A stretch of DNA of 32,230 nucleotides from Acidithiobacillales bacterium SM1_46 (GTDB taxonomy: Bacteria; Pseudomonadota; Gammaproteobacteria; Acidiferrobacterales; Sulfurifustaceae), in assembly GCA_001304215.1 (NCBI GenBank), contig LJVB01000010.1, positions 1-32,230 of the forward strand, in the 5' to 3' direction. Position 1 is the first letter of the stretch; the number at the start of each line of letters is the position of its first letter. Made by a program: the position numbers and the translations under genes. Of this stretch, positions 25,756 through 32,230 are shown piece by piece. The notes beneath the pieces were generated by a model that made no database searches, was not told the origin of the DNA, and saw only the letters and a program-made list of their open reading frames with translations.

Positions 25756-27231
25756 TTAAATTGCGGTTTCGATCCGCTCACACAGGGTCTTGAGCACTTC
25801 AATGCGCGCGTAGCGCTTATCTTCGGCTGATATCAATTGCCAAGGTGCGATCTCGGTACTGGTTCGATCAACCATGTCGAGCACGGCGCGCTCGTAGAGC
25901 GGCCGCTTCTCCCGGTTGCGCCAGTCTTCGGGCGTGATCTTGAAGCGCTTGTGCGCCGTGGCCTCGCGCTCCTTGAAGCGCCGCAACTGCTCCTCGGGGC
26001 TGATCTGCAGCCAGAACTTCAACACGATCGCGCCGGCGCGAACCAGCTGTTCCTCGAAGTCATTAATTTCTGAGTACGCCCGCATCCAGTCATGTTCGGT
26101 GCAGAGATTGTCTACCCGCTCGACCAGCACGCGTCCATACCAGGAGCGGTCGAAGATCGCGATGCGTCCACGCGCCGGCACGTGCCGCCAGAAGCGCCAC
26201 AGGTAGGGTTGCGCGCGCTCTTCATCCGTCGGTGCCGCGATGGGGTAAATGTCGTAATGCCGGATGTCGAGAGCATTGGCCACGCGACGAATCGCACCGC
26301 CCTTTCCGGCGGCATCCACGCCCTCGAACAACGCGATTACCGAGTGATCGCGAAAGCGCTTTTTGCGTGTCAGACGCGCCAGTCTTCCCTGATATTCGGG
26401 TAGTTGCTTCTCGTACTTGGCCTTGTCGAGTTTTTGCGAAAGGTCGAGGCGCGCAATGATGTTGTGCTGGTCAATGCGCTCGGGAAGCGGCGGTTCGGTT
26501 GCCGGGCCCGGTGTCTCCGGCTCAGCCAGACGATGCCGCAGCGCGCCGAGCAGCGTCTTGCCGACGGACAAGTTGCGATAGTATCGGTCCGTACCTTCCA
26601 CGACAATCCACGGCGCGTGGGCGGTGCTCGTCTGGCGCAAGGTGCGCTCGGCGACGTCGCGGAATTGCCGGTAGAGCCGATAGTGCGCCCAGTCGCGCTT
26701 GGTGACGCGCCAGCGGGTCGCCGGATCGGCTTCGAGCTTCTCGAGCCGCTTCTTCTGTTGCTTGCGTGGCAGATGAAACCAGAACTTGAGTATCAGCGCG
26801 CCTTCGTCCGCGAGCATGCGCTCGAATCGCAGAATCTCGTCAAGATGCTGGTCGAGTTCGGCGGCACGTAGTTCCCCGCGCACCCGCGCGATCAGCGGCA
26901 GCGTGTACCAGTTGCCGAAGAAGATGCCGATACGTCCTTTAGGTGGTAATGCGCGCCAGAATCGCCACGCCTCGGGCCGTTCCCGCTCCTCCTGGCTCGG
27001 CTCGACCAGGGCATGAACCCTGAGGTGGCGTGGATCCATCCATTCCTTGAGCGCGTTGACCGTCTCGCCGCGGCCCGAGGCATCGAGGCCGTTGACGAGT
27101 AGCATCGCGGGAAAGCGTGCTTTCTCCAGAAGTTCGTACTGCGCGCCAAGCAGATCTTCGCGCAGAGCGGGCAGTTCGCGCTCGAAGGTTGCCTTGTCGA
27201 TCGTGTGTCCAACTTCAGCCGATTCCAGCAT
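25756..27231 (-). CDS. pap: Polyphosphate:AMP phosphotransferase (two PPK2 domains)
   Basis: The 491-residue product has two tandem PPK2 domains, the plan of polyphosphate:AMP phosphotransferase, which makes ADP from AMP and polyphosphate. The C-terminal domain holds the active-site features E-G-V-D-A-A-G-K-G (Walker A-like) and F-D-R-S-W-Y-G-R (Walker B-like with Asp and Arg). The N-terminal domain has degenerate equivalents, N-G-L-D-A-S-G-R-G-E and F-F-G-N-W-Y, lacking the lid-facing acidic and basic residues, as expected when only the second domain is catalytic. It lies 69 nt after hypD and 41 nt before the prenyltransferase gene on the same strand, so it may be the tail of the hyp operon. 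Confidence 0.93.
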   Translation of the reverse strand: MLESAEVGHTIDKATFERELPALREDLLGAQYELLEKARFPAMLLVNGLDASGRGETVNALKEWMDPRHLRVHALVEPSQEERERPEAWRFWRALPPKGRIGIFFGNWYTLPLIARVRGELRAAELDQHLDEILRFERMLADEGALILKFWFHLPRKQQKKRLEKLEADPATRWRVTKRDWAHYRLYRQFRDVAERTLRQTSTAHAPWIVVEGTDRYYRNLSVGKTLLGALRHRLAEPETPGPATEPPLPERIDQHNIIARLDLSQKLDKAKYEKQLPEYQGRLARLTRKKRFRDHSVIALFEGVDAAGKGGAIRRVANALDIRHYDIYPIAAPTDEERAQPYLWRFWRHVPARGRIAIFDRSWYGRVLVERVDNLCTEHDWMRAYSEINDFEEQLVRAGAIVLKFWLQISPEEQLRRFKEREATAHKRFKITPEDWRNREKRPLYERAVLDMVDRTSTEIAPWQLISAEDKRYARIEVLKTLCERIETAI

Positions 27232-27300
27232 CTTTTGTCAGGGCAGAATGGAGGGGCGCACTTAAAGAAGCGCTTTGCCAGCGCGCCGTGGATCAATCTA

Positions 27301-28410
27301 TCACAGGTTCGCCGCTACCCTGGATTCACGAACCCCGCTGGCCCACCAGATACGACAGGCTCCCTCATCAGAGACCATGCACGGGCCGATGGGTTGGCGG
27401 GGGGTGCAGGCGCGGCCATAGAGGATGCACTCGCTCGGGTAGATCTTGCCGAGTACCACGCGGGCGCAGTCGCAGCCGGGCGGCATTTCGCCACGGCGCT
27501 TGCGCGATTCGTCTTCATATGAACGGAACTGCAGGCGCGCATCGTGCGCGGCGAACCGGTCGCGCAACCTGAAGCCCGAGCCCGGGATGATGCCGACGCC
27601 ACGCCAGTTGGCGGCCTCGACCTGCATGGTCTCGGCAAGCCAACGCTTTGCCGTGGGATTGCCGCCGGGGTGGGCAACCTGTCGATAACAGTTGTCGAGA
27701 AAGTGTTGACCTTCGACGTGCTGGCGCAGTACCGAGTACATCGCGGCGAGGAGGCTCTCCGGATCGAAACCGGCAACCGCTGCCGGCAGTCCGTGCCGGT
27801 CTACCACAAACTGCCATTCCTCCGGGCCCATGACGGTGGAGACGTGTCCGGGCGCAATCAGCGCATCGAAACCTGGTGCGTCGGATTCAAGCAGCATCGC
27901 CACGGCGGGCCAGGTAAGCCGGCCAGACAGCAGGACGAAGAGATTGTCCGGCACGCCTTCGGCCAGCATGCCAGCGATAGGCGCGGTTGTGGTTTCGAAC
28001 CCGGCGGCGAAGAACACCACCGCCTGGTCCGGATGCTGGCGGGCGATCGCGACCGCTTCGACTGGCGAAGCAATCGGACGGATGTCAGCGCCCTGCGCCT
28101 TCGCCTGTTCAAGCGAGCGCGCGTCTTTCTTTGGTGCGTTCACCGGCACGCGCAGCATGTCACCGAAGGCGATGAGGATCACGTCCTCGTGCAACGCAAG
28201 CTGGATAGCCTGGTAGACATCCTCTTCCGGGCAGACACACACCGGACAACCGGGCCCCGGGATCAGCTCGACTTGCTGCGGCAGCGCACCGCGCAGGCCG
28301 GCCATGGTGATCGAGCGTTCATGGCCGCCGCAGACATTCATGATGCGCACCCGGCCGGGAAGCGGCAGGGCGCGGATCTTCTCAAGCCATTGCCTCGCGC
28401 TGATGGTCAT
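27301..28410 (-). CDS. hypD: HypD, hydrogenase iron-centre assembly protein
   Basis: HypD forms a complex with HypC and carries the [4Fe-4S] cluster that supports assembly of Fe(CN)2CO. The 369-residue product has M-N-V-C-G-G-H-E (Cys44-type active-site Cys), P-G-P-G-C-P-V-C-V and the C-terminal cluster-binding region with P-G-C-D-C, S-E-C, A-C-T-P and G-P-C-M-V-S-x-E-G-A-C. ATG 28410-28408 (MTISARQWLE) follows the hypB stop by 7 nt. Confidence 0.95.
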   Translation of the reverse strand: MTISARQWLEKIRALPLPGRVRIMNVCGGHERSITMAGLRGALPQQVELIPGPGCPVCVCPEEDVYQAIQLALHEDVILIAFGDMLRVPVNAPKKDARSLEQAKAQGADIRPIASPVEAVAIARQHPDQAVVFFAAGFETTTAPIAGMLAEGVPDNLFVLLSGRLTWPAVAMLLESDAPGFDALIAPGHVSTVMGPEEWQFVVDRHGLPAAVAGFDPESLLAAMYSVLRQHVEGQHFLDNCYRQVAHPGGNPTAKRWLAETMQVEAANWRGVGIIPGSGFRLRDRFAAHDARLQFRSYEDESRKRRGEMPPGCDCARVVLGKIYPSECILYGRACTPRQPIGPCMVSDEGACRIWWASGVRESRVAANL

Positions 28411-28417
28411 GCGCACT

Positions 28418-29242
28418 TCAGCCCCGGATACGCCACTGGCCAAACGACTGATGCAGCTTCGCGCCATCCGGCTGGATCGCGGGCCTGAGGCTCACGCGCG
28501 CGGCAACTCGATGGCGCTGGTCACGCACTTCCTGCTTCAGCCACGCGATCCAGTGCTCCATGCCCGCACCCTTGCGTGCGGAAAGTTGTATCGCCGGGGC
28601 AGGATTGGCAAGCGCCCGCAAGTTCGCTTCCGCCCGTTTTGTATCAAAGTCATCGAGCACGGCGAGTAGGTCGGTCTTGGTGAGCAGCATAAGATCCGCA
28701 GCGCGGAACATGACCGGATACTTCGACGGCTTGTCGTCGCCTTCGGTCACGGACAGCAATGTCACGTTGCGATGCTGACCGAGATCGAAGCTCGCCGGGC
28801 AGACAAGATTGCCGACGTTCTCAATGAACAGCACATCGAGACCCGCGAGCGGCAGGTGATGCAGCGCCTCATGCACCATGTGCGCATCGAGATGACAGGC
28901 GGTGCCAGTCGTGATCTGGTGAGCGGGGACGCCCTTCGCACGCACGCGCGCGGCATCGTTCTCGGTTTCGAGGTCGCCCTCAATCACGGCGATCCGCAAC
29001 TCATCCTTGAGCGCGTCAATCGTGGCCTCGATGAGCGCGGTCTTTCCAGCGCCGGGCGAGGACATGAGGTTCAGCGCCAGCACGCCGTGCGTGTCGCAAT
29101 GCGCGCGGTTGTGGGCGGCCACCTGATCGTTCGCGGTCAGCAGACTGGATAGGACCGAAACCGCGCTTTCGCCTCGTTCATTGGGGGTGTGCGCAAGGTG
29201 CGCGTTGCCCGGCGTTACGTTGCAGCCACAGGTGTCGCACAT
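28418..29242 (-). CDS. hypB: HypB, GTPase for nickel insertion
   Basis: HypB is the GTPase that, with HypA, loads nickel into the large subunit. The 274-residue product starts with M-C-D-T-C-G-C-N, the high-affinity N-terminal nickel site (CxxCGC), and has the P-loop S-S-P-G-A-G-K-T, the D-L-E-T-E-N-D switch region, C-H-L-D-A-H-M (metal-binding Cys-His pair), E-N-V-G-N-L-V-C-P and the guanine-specificity motif T-K-T-D-L. There is no long His-rich stretch, so it is not a nickel-storing variant. The C-terminus extends about 30 residues past the usual end. It overlaps hypA by 28 nt and precedes hypD by 7 nt. Confidence 0.95.
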   Translation of the reverse strand: MCDTCGCNVTPGNAHLAHTPNERGESAVSVLSSLLTANDQVAAHNRAHCDTHGVLALNLMSSPGAGKTALIEATIDALKDELRIAVIEGDLETENDAARVRAKGVPAHQITTGTACHLDAHMVHEALHHLPLAGLDVLFIENVGNLVCPASFDLGQHRNVTLLSVTEGDDKPSKYPVMFRAADLMLLTKTDLLAVLDDFDTKRAEANLRALANPAPAIQLSARKGAGMEHWIAWLKQEVRDQRHRVAARVSLRPAIQPDGAKLHQSFGQWRIRG

Positions 29243-29595
29243 GCTTCTTCTGCCTCCAGGAGTTCCACGCTGGCCAATAGCAGTTCGTCGCCGCTCAACA
29301 ATCGTGTGTGCCAGTCACCGCATCTGCCGCATAGCAGGCGGTTAGCGGTTGCGTCCGTCTCGGCGCCGCATTGCTCGCACTTGACCCGTATCGGAAGGTC
29401 TTCGATGACCAGCTCGGCGGTCGCGGCAAAGGTACCGCCACGGGCAAGCGGAAAAGCGGCTTGGAGCAGTTGCGGCTCCACCCCCGAGAGCGGACCGATC
29501 CGCAGCACAATGCGGCTTACCGATTGTGCGCGGTGCGATTTTGCCACTGTCGCCACTTGCTCGAGCAGCGCCTGGCAGACCGACAGTTCATGCAT
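29215..29595 (-). CDS. hypA: HypA, nickel chaperone
   Basis: Starts at ATG 29595-29593, giving M-H-E-L-S-V-C; the Met amino group, His2 and Glu3 form the nickel site, so this start is functionally required, and the seven-codon longer frame (MSSRDLA) would abolish it. The zinc site is C-E-Q-C ... L-L-C-G-R-C. The 126 residues are slightly longer than usual owing to a C-terminal extension rich in Ala and Glu. It hands nickel to HypB and the large subunit precursor. It overlaps hypC by 8 nt and hypB by 28 nt. Confidence 0.94.
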   Translation of the reverse strand: MHELSVCQALLEQVATVAKSHRAQSVSRIVLRIGPLSGVEPQLLQAAFPLARGGTFAATAELVIEDLPIRVKCEQCGAETDATANRLLCGRCGDWHTRLLSGDELLLASVELLEAEEACATPVAAT

Positions 29596-29848
29596 GGCCA
29601 GGTCCCGGCTCGACATTCAGGCTTTGCTCGGCAGCGAGGATTTCGTCATAGAGTTCCCAGGCGCTGCGTGCCGCTTCCGGCTCAATCTTCTGGATAGCGT
29701 AGCCGACGTGCACCATCACGAAATCGCCAACCTGCGGCGGCTCATCCTGTACCAAGAACAGGCTCACATCGCGGCTCACGCCCTTGGCCTCGCAACGCGC
29801 GGTGAAGCCGTCGATCTGCATCACCTGCATGGGAATGCCGAGACACAT
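29588..29848 (-). CDS. hypC: HypC, hydrogenase maturation chaperone
   Basis: The 86-residue product begins M-C-L-G-I-P, whose Cys2 (exposed after Met removal) binds the iron precursor and the large subunit. V-G-D-F-V-M-V-H-V-G-Y-A-I is the conserved core, including the His of the V-H-V-G segment. It is the first gene of hypC-hypA-hypB-hypD, overlapping hypA by 8 nt. AGGA lies 11 nt before the start. It is divergent from the hydrogenase structural operon. Confidence 0.95.
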   Translation of the reverse strand: MCLGIPMQVMQIDGFTARCEAKGVSRDVSLFLVQDEPPQVGDFVMVHVGYAIQKIEPEAARSAWELYDEILAAEQSLNVEPGPGHA

Positions 29849-29913
29849 GTGCGGTTTATTCCTGATGGGTCTGGTTAAGTATTCCCCGATCTGCTGATCG
29901 AGACAATCTCGCG

Positions 29914-29981
29914 ATCGTAGTGTGAATCCGGGCGGCGATATTGATTTGCGTCAATAACTTGAAAGATCGATCACGTAGGAT
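29914..29981. promoter_or_regulatory. Divergent FNR/ANR-dependent promoter pair
   Basis: TTGATTTGCGTCAA (29941-29954) matches the FNR/ANR consensus TTGAT-N4-ATCAA at 9 of 10 fixed positions. On the plus strand TAGGAT (29976-29981) and on the minus strand TACGAT (29919-29914) each begin 28.5 bp from its centre, matching a class II FNR promoter on both sides. Transcripts would start near 29988 (structural operon) and 29907 (hypC operon). This fits anaerobic expression of hydrogenase genes. Confidence 0.7.
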
Positions 29982-30023
29982 GCTGGCACACATGACGGCC
30001 CGCTGATCCGGCGCGTGGGCAAA

Positions 30024-30053
30024 ACCCCCGCGGAGTTTGCGGGTTCTGGGGGT
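30024..30053 (+). promoter_or_regulatory. Leader hairpins that could hide the ribosome binding site
   Basis: ACCCCC (30024-30029) is complementary to GGGGGT (30048-30053), which is the ribosome binding site of the gene starting at 30058. A competing stem CCCGC (30027-30031) with GCGGG (30039-30043) would leave the site free. The two structures share bases. The hairpins lie about 35-65 nt into the predicted transcript. Confidence 0.35.
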
Positions 30054-30057
30054 AGCG

Positions 30058-30598
30058 ATGACAAGAAGAACCCTGGTGCTTGGAATCGGCAACACGCTTC
30101 TTGGCGACGAAGGCGTTGGCGTGCACGCCGTTCACGCACTCCGCCGTTCACGCACTCGAGGCCCGCCTCGGGTCGCCGAAGAACGTTCAGTTCCTGGATG
30201 GCGGGACACTTAGTTTCACGCTCGCCGGGCCGATTGAGTCCACCGACCAGCTCATCGTGATCGATGCGGCGCAGCTGAATGCGCCGCCCGGTACCGTACA
30301 GGCCTTCGAGGGCGAGGAGATGGATCGCTTTCTCGGTCGTCAGCGCAAGCGCAGCGTGCACGAGGTGGGGCTGCTTGATCTGATGACCATCGCCAGACTC
30401 ACCGACGCGCTGCCGGCGCGACGTGCGCTGATCGCGGTGCAGCCAGAATATGTGGATTGGGCCGATGCTCCCACACCCGCGGTAGCCGCGGCTATTCCGC
30501 GCGCGTGCGACATTGCGAATGGACTGATCGAGCGTTGGCAGGGCTCGGTCGTCACCCACGTGGCGGACGCCAGATTCCAAGGGAGCCAAAGCGCATGA
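30058..30598 (+). pseudogene. hyaD: Hydrogenase maturation endopeptidase (HyaD/HynD family), frameshifted by a 16-bp duplication
   Basis: This protease removes the C-terminal tail of the hydrogenase large subunit after nickel insertion. ATG 30058 gives M-T-R-R-T-L-V-L-G-I-G-N-T-L-L-G-D-E-G-V-G, the family N-terminus with the nickel-sensing Glu at position 18. The frame then meets a perfect 16-bp tandem repeat (30126-30141 and 30142-30157), shifts, and stops after about 50 codons. The remaining sequence, in the next frame, encodes the rest of the enzyme: L-D-G-G-T, V-I-D-A-A-Q, R-S-V-H-E-V-G-L-L-D-L with the metal-binding His. Deleting one repeat copy rejoins them exactly as V-H-A-L-E-A-R-L-G. 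As it stands no full-length protease can be made. The stop overlaps the HupH-like start by 4 nt. Confidence 0.88.
30126..30157 (+). repeat. Perfect 16-bp tandem duplication inside the protease gene
   Basis: CGCCGTTCACGCACTC occurs twice with no spacer. Because 16 is not a multiple of three, the second copy shifts the reading frame by one base. Confidence 0.95.
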
Positions 30599-31035
30599 CC
30601 GGCCTCGCTGACATTGGTGTACAGGTCGAGAGCGCGTCTTCCATGACCGGCGCGGCACCCGCGGTGCTGCGCGAAATCGAATCCATGCTTGTTGAGCTGA
30701 TCGAGCGTGGAACGCTCGGGAGGATCGATCTGCGCAGTCTACCGTTGTCGCCCGCTGATCTTGACTGGCTCGCCGGCGCGCTCGGTGAGGGTGAAGTGCA
30801 GGCCAGCGTCGAGACCATGGGATCCAGCGATGTACTGGAAACCGGCGTCTTCGGCGTGTGGTGGGTGCGGCACTTCGACGAAGGCGGCAACGTGACGGCG
30901 GATTTCATTGAAGTCACGCAGCTACCGGAATTGCTCAAGACCCATCCGGCAGACATGCAGGCCGGGCTCGCGCGCCTACGCGAACAGATGAATACCTTGC
31001 AGAATCTCGAAGAAGGAGACGGTCATGTCCGATGA
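30595..31035 (+). CDS. HupH/HyaF-type hydrogenase expression/formation protein (short form)
   Basis: The 146-residue product matches the C-terminal half of the HupH/HyaF family, which is about 280 residues in most hydrogenase operons: R-I-D-L-R-S-L-P-L-S-P-A-D-L, G-E-G-E-V-Q-A, T-G-V-F-G-V-W-W-V-R-H-F-D and T-A-D-F-I-E-V-T-Q-L-P-E-L-L. The precise role is unsettled; family members help process or chaperone the small subunit and are needed for full activity. Its ATG overlaps the end of the protease gene by 4 nt, and its 3' end overlaps the small-subunit start by 11 nt, so all are translated together. Confidence 0.85.
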   Translation: MTGLADIGVQVESASSMTGAAPAVLREIESMLVELIERGTLGRIDLRSLPLSPADLDWLAGALGEGEVQASVETMGSSDVLETGVFGVWWVRHFDEGGNVTADFIEVTQLPELLKTHPADMQAGLARLREQMNTLQNLEEGDGHVR

Positions 31036-32113
31036 ACTTACGCTGGGTGAAGCGCTGGCGCGGCGCGGCGTCAGTCGCCGCACATTTCTCAAGTTCTGTG
31101 CCTCGGTCGCATCGGTGATGGCCATGCCACCCGGCATGGTCGAGGTGATGGCAGAGGCGCTCGCCAAGGTAAAGCGCCAATCGGTGATCTGGCTGAGTTT
31201 CCAGGAGTGTACCGGCTGCACGGAGTCCATCACGCGCTCGCACTCACCGACGCTCGAGAGCCTGATCTTCAATGCCATCTCGCTCGACTACCATCACACC
31301 TTGATGGCGGCCTCTGGCACGGCGGCGGAGGAGGCTCGCGCGCAAGCGATGAAGGAGAATGCCGGTAAGTACATTCTGGTAGTTGACGGCTCGGTGCCGA
31401 TGAAGGACGGCGGCATATATTCGACGATTGCCGGTATATCGAACCACGACATGCTGGTAGAGACCGCCAAGGGTGCGATGGCGATCATAGCGGTAGGCAC
31501 CTGCGCGGCATTTGGTGGCATTCCGCATGCCAAGCCAAATCCGACCGGCGCCGTCTCGGTAATGGACATCATCAAGGACAAGCCAATCATTAATGTTTCG
31601 GGTTGCCCGCCGATCGCCACTGTCATGACCGGCGTGATCGCGCACGTGTTGACGCTCGGGACGATTCCCGCGCTCGATCACCTCAAGCGCCCGAAGGCGT
31701 TCTTCGGCGACACCATTCATGATCGCTGCTATCGCCGTCCATTCTACGAGCGTGGCCAGTTTGCAAAGACCTTCGATGACGAGGGCGCGCGTAACGGCTG
31801 GTGCCTGTTTGAGCTCGGTTGCAAGGGTCCGACCACATACAACGCCTGTGCAACCGAGAAGTGGAACGGCGGTGTGAGCTTCCCGATCCAATCGGGTCAC
31901 GGCTGCATTGGCTGCTCGGAGCCGGACTTCTGGGATGCGGGCAGCTTCTACGCGCCAGTGTCGACTCCGGGCGTGAACGTTAAAACCATTGCGACGGCGG
32001 CGGTGGCTGCCGGTGCCGCGGCAGGTGTGGCCTTTGGGCTTTATGACCGCGCCAAGCGCACGCGCGCCCAGGCGAGTCACGAGAAGCTGACGGTGAAGGA
32101 CATCAAGGAGTAA
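31025..32113 (+). CDS. hynS: [NiFe] hydrogenase small subunit (group 1, membrane-bound)
   Basis: The 362-residue product has a twin-arginine signal S-R-R-T-F-L-K-F at residues 17-24, so the folded enzyme is exported by Tat. Iron-sulfur ligands are visible: the proximal cluster begins with C62-T-G-C65-T-E-S and includes V-G-T-C and S-G-C-P-P; the distal cluster has the His and Cys of T-I-H-D-R-C; the medial cluster lies in C-K-G-P-T-T-Y-N-A-C and H-G-C-I-G-C. Proximal Cys62/Cys65 have Gly between, not Cys, so it is the standard four-Cys type and not the oxygen-tolerant six-Cys type. A C-terminal hydrophobic helix (A-A-V-A-A-G-A-A-A-G-V-A-F-G-L-Y) anchors it to the membrane. The next gene is Isp1-like and not the large subunit. 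Confidence 0.93.
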   Translation: MSDELTLGEALARRGVSRRTFLKFCASVASVMAMPPGMVEVMAEALAKVKRQSVIWLSFQECTGCTESITRSHSPTLESLIFNAISLDYHHTLMAASGTAAEEARAQAMKENAGKYILVVDGSVPMKDGGIYSTIAGISNHDMLVETAKGAMAIIAVGTCAAFGGIPHAKPNPTGAVSVMDIIKDKPIINVSGCPPIATVMTGVIAHVLTLGTIPALDHLKRPKAFFGDTIHDRCYRRPFYERGQFAKTFDDEGARNGWCLFELGCKGPTTYNACATEKWNGGVSFPIQSGHGCIGCSEPDFWDAGSFYAPVSTPGVNVKTIATAAVAAGAAAGVAFGLYDRAKRTRAQASHEKLTVKDIKE

Positions 32114-32117
32114 TGCC

Positions 32118-32230
32118 ATGACCGTAACCGAATGGCTGCATTTCGTCCGGGGCCCGTTGCTCGGTTTCTCCGTTGCGGTATTTGTGCTCGGCCTTGTCTA
32201 TCGGGTCGCGCACAATTATTTGCTGGGGCG
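32118..32230 (+). CDS. Probable Isp1, membrane subunit of an Isp-type hydrogenase (runs off right edge)
   Basis: ATG 32118 follows AAGGAG by 7 nt and the small-subunit stop by 4 nt. The visible 37 residues read MTVTEWLHFVRGPLLG then a hydrophobic helix F-S-V-A-V-F-V-L-G-L-V-Y-R and V-A-H-N-Y. This is a membrane protein, not the V-D-P-V-T-R-I-E-G-H start of a large subunit. NarI-like Isp1 proteins, which carry heme b and sit between hynS and isp2-hynL, start in this way. The rest lies outside the window, so the identification rests on position and one helix. Confidence 0.55.
   Translation, partial: MTVTEWLHFVRGPLLGFSVAVFVLGLVYRVAHNYLLG

Noticed and set aside
27544-28488. A 314-codon open frame on the plus strand
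   Set aside because: It is antisense to hypD, a well-supported gene, and its product is rich in Arg and His with no recognisable domain.
29984-29999. A sigma-54 promoter for the hydrogenase operon (TGGCAC at 29984)
   Set aside because: The -24 half is good but the expected GC is GG at the 10-nt spacing; the FNR-type promoter fits better.
31208-31240. An oxygen-tolerant six-Cys hydrogenase small subunit
   Set aside because: The motif is C-T-G-C and not C-T-C-C, and the second extra Cys position after V-G-T-C is not Cys.
31244-32119. A 291-codon open frame on the minus strand
   Set aside because: It is a mirror of the hydrogenase small-subunit gene and has no protein-like features.

Overview
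This is a GC-rich window with dense, overlapping bacterial operons, Tat and lipoprotein signals, an outer-membrane barrel protein, Hyp maturation genes and an FNR-type box. Together these point to a Gram-negative proteobacterium. The hydrogenase small subunit followed by what looks like Isp1 (the membrane subunit of 'Isp-type' group 1e [NiFe] hydrogenases) suggests a gammaproteobacterium with sulfur- or hydrogen-based energy metabolism, but that placement is inference. I see no rRNA, tRNA, CRISPR or insertion sequence.

Layout, left to right. (1) 1-2322, minus strand: a secreted CFI-box protein gene split by a frameshift, followed by a lipoprotein gene running off the left edge. (2) 2795-4395, minus: a ROK sugar kinase and a class I glutamine amidotransferase, overlapping by 4 nt. 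(3) 4412-5981, plus: two tandem paralogous periplasmic aspartic proteases. (4) 6067-11868, plus: a LolA-like protein, two FtsX-type permeases, an ABC ATPase, a secreted amidohydrolase and an EEP-family lipoprotein; an intrinsic terminator hairpin abuts the first start codon. (5) 11929-14568, plus: an outer-membrane barrel protein, a GNAT acetyltransferase, a DUF423 membrane protein and a small membrane protein. (6) 14613-18619, minus: hypF, a periplasmic glutathione peroxidase, hypE. (7) 19324-24786, plus: a three-gene signalling operon (hybrid kinase, REC-PAS-GGDEF-EAL protein, PhnD-like binding protein) behind a strong sigma-54 promoter match. (8) 24764-29848, minus: hypC-hypA-hypB-hypD, then a polyphosphate:AMP phosphotransferase and a UbiA-family prenyltransferase. 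(9) 30058-32230, plus: hydrogenase maturation protease (broken), HupH-like protein, hydrogenase small subunit and the start of an Isp1-like gene.

Regions 6, 8 and 9 form one functional unit. HypF and HypE make the cyanide ligands, HypC and HypD assemble Fe(CN)2CO, HypA and HypB insert nickel, the protease clips the large subunit, and the structural genes begin at the right edge. The hypC and structural operons diverge from a 209-nt region holding a single FNR/ANR-like palindrome with a -10-like hexamer at the same distance on each side, which would allow joint anaerobic induction. The most striking defect is a perfect 16-bp tandem duplication that frameshifts the maturation protease; removing one copy restores the whole reading frame.
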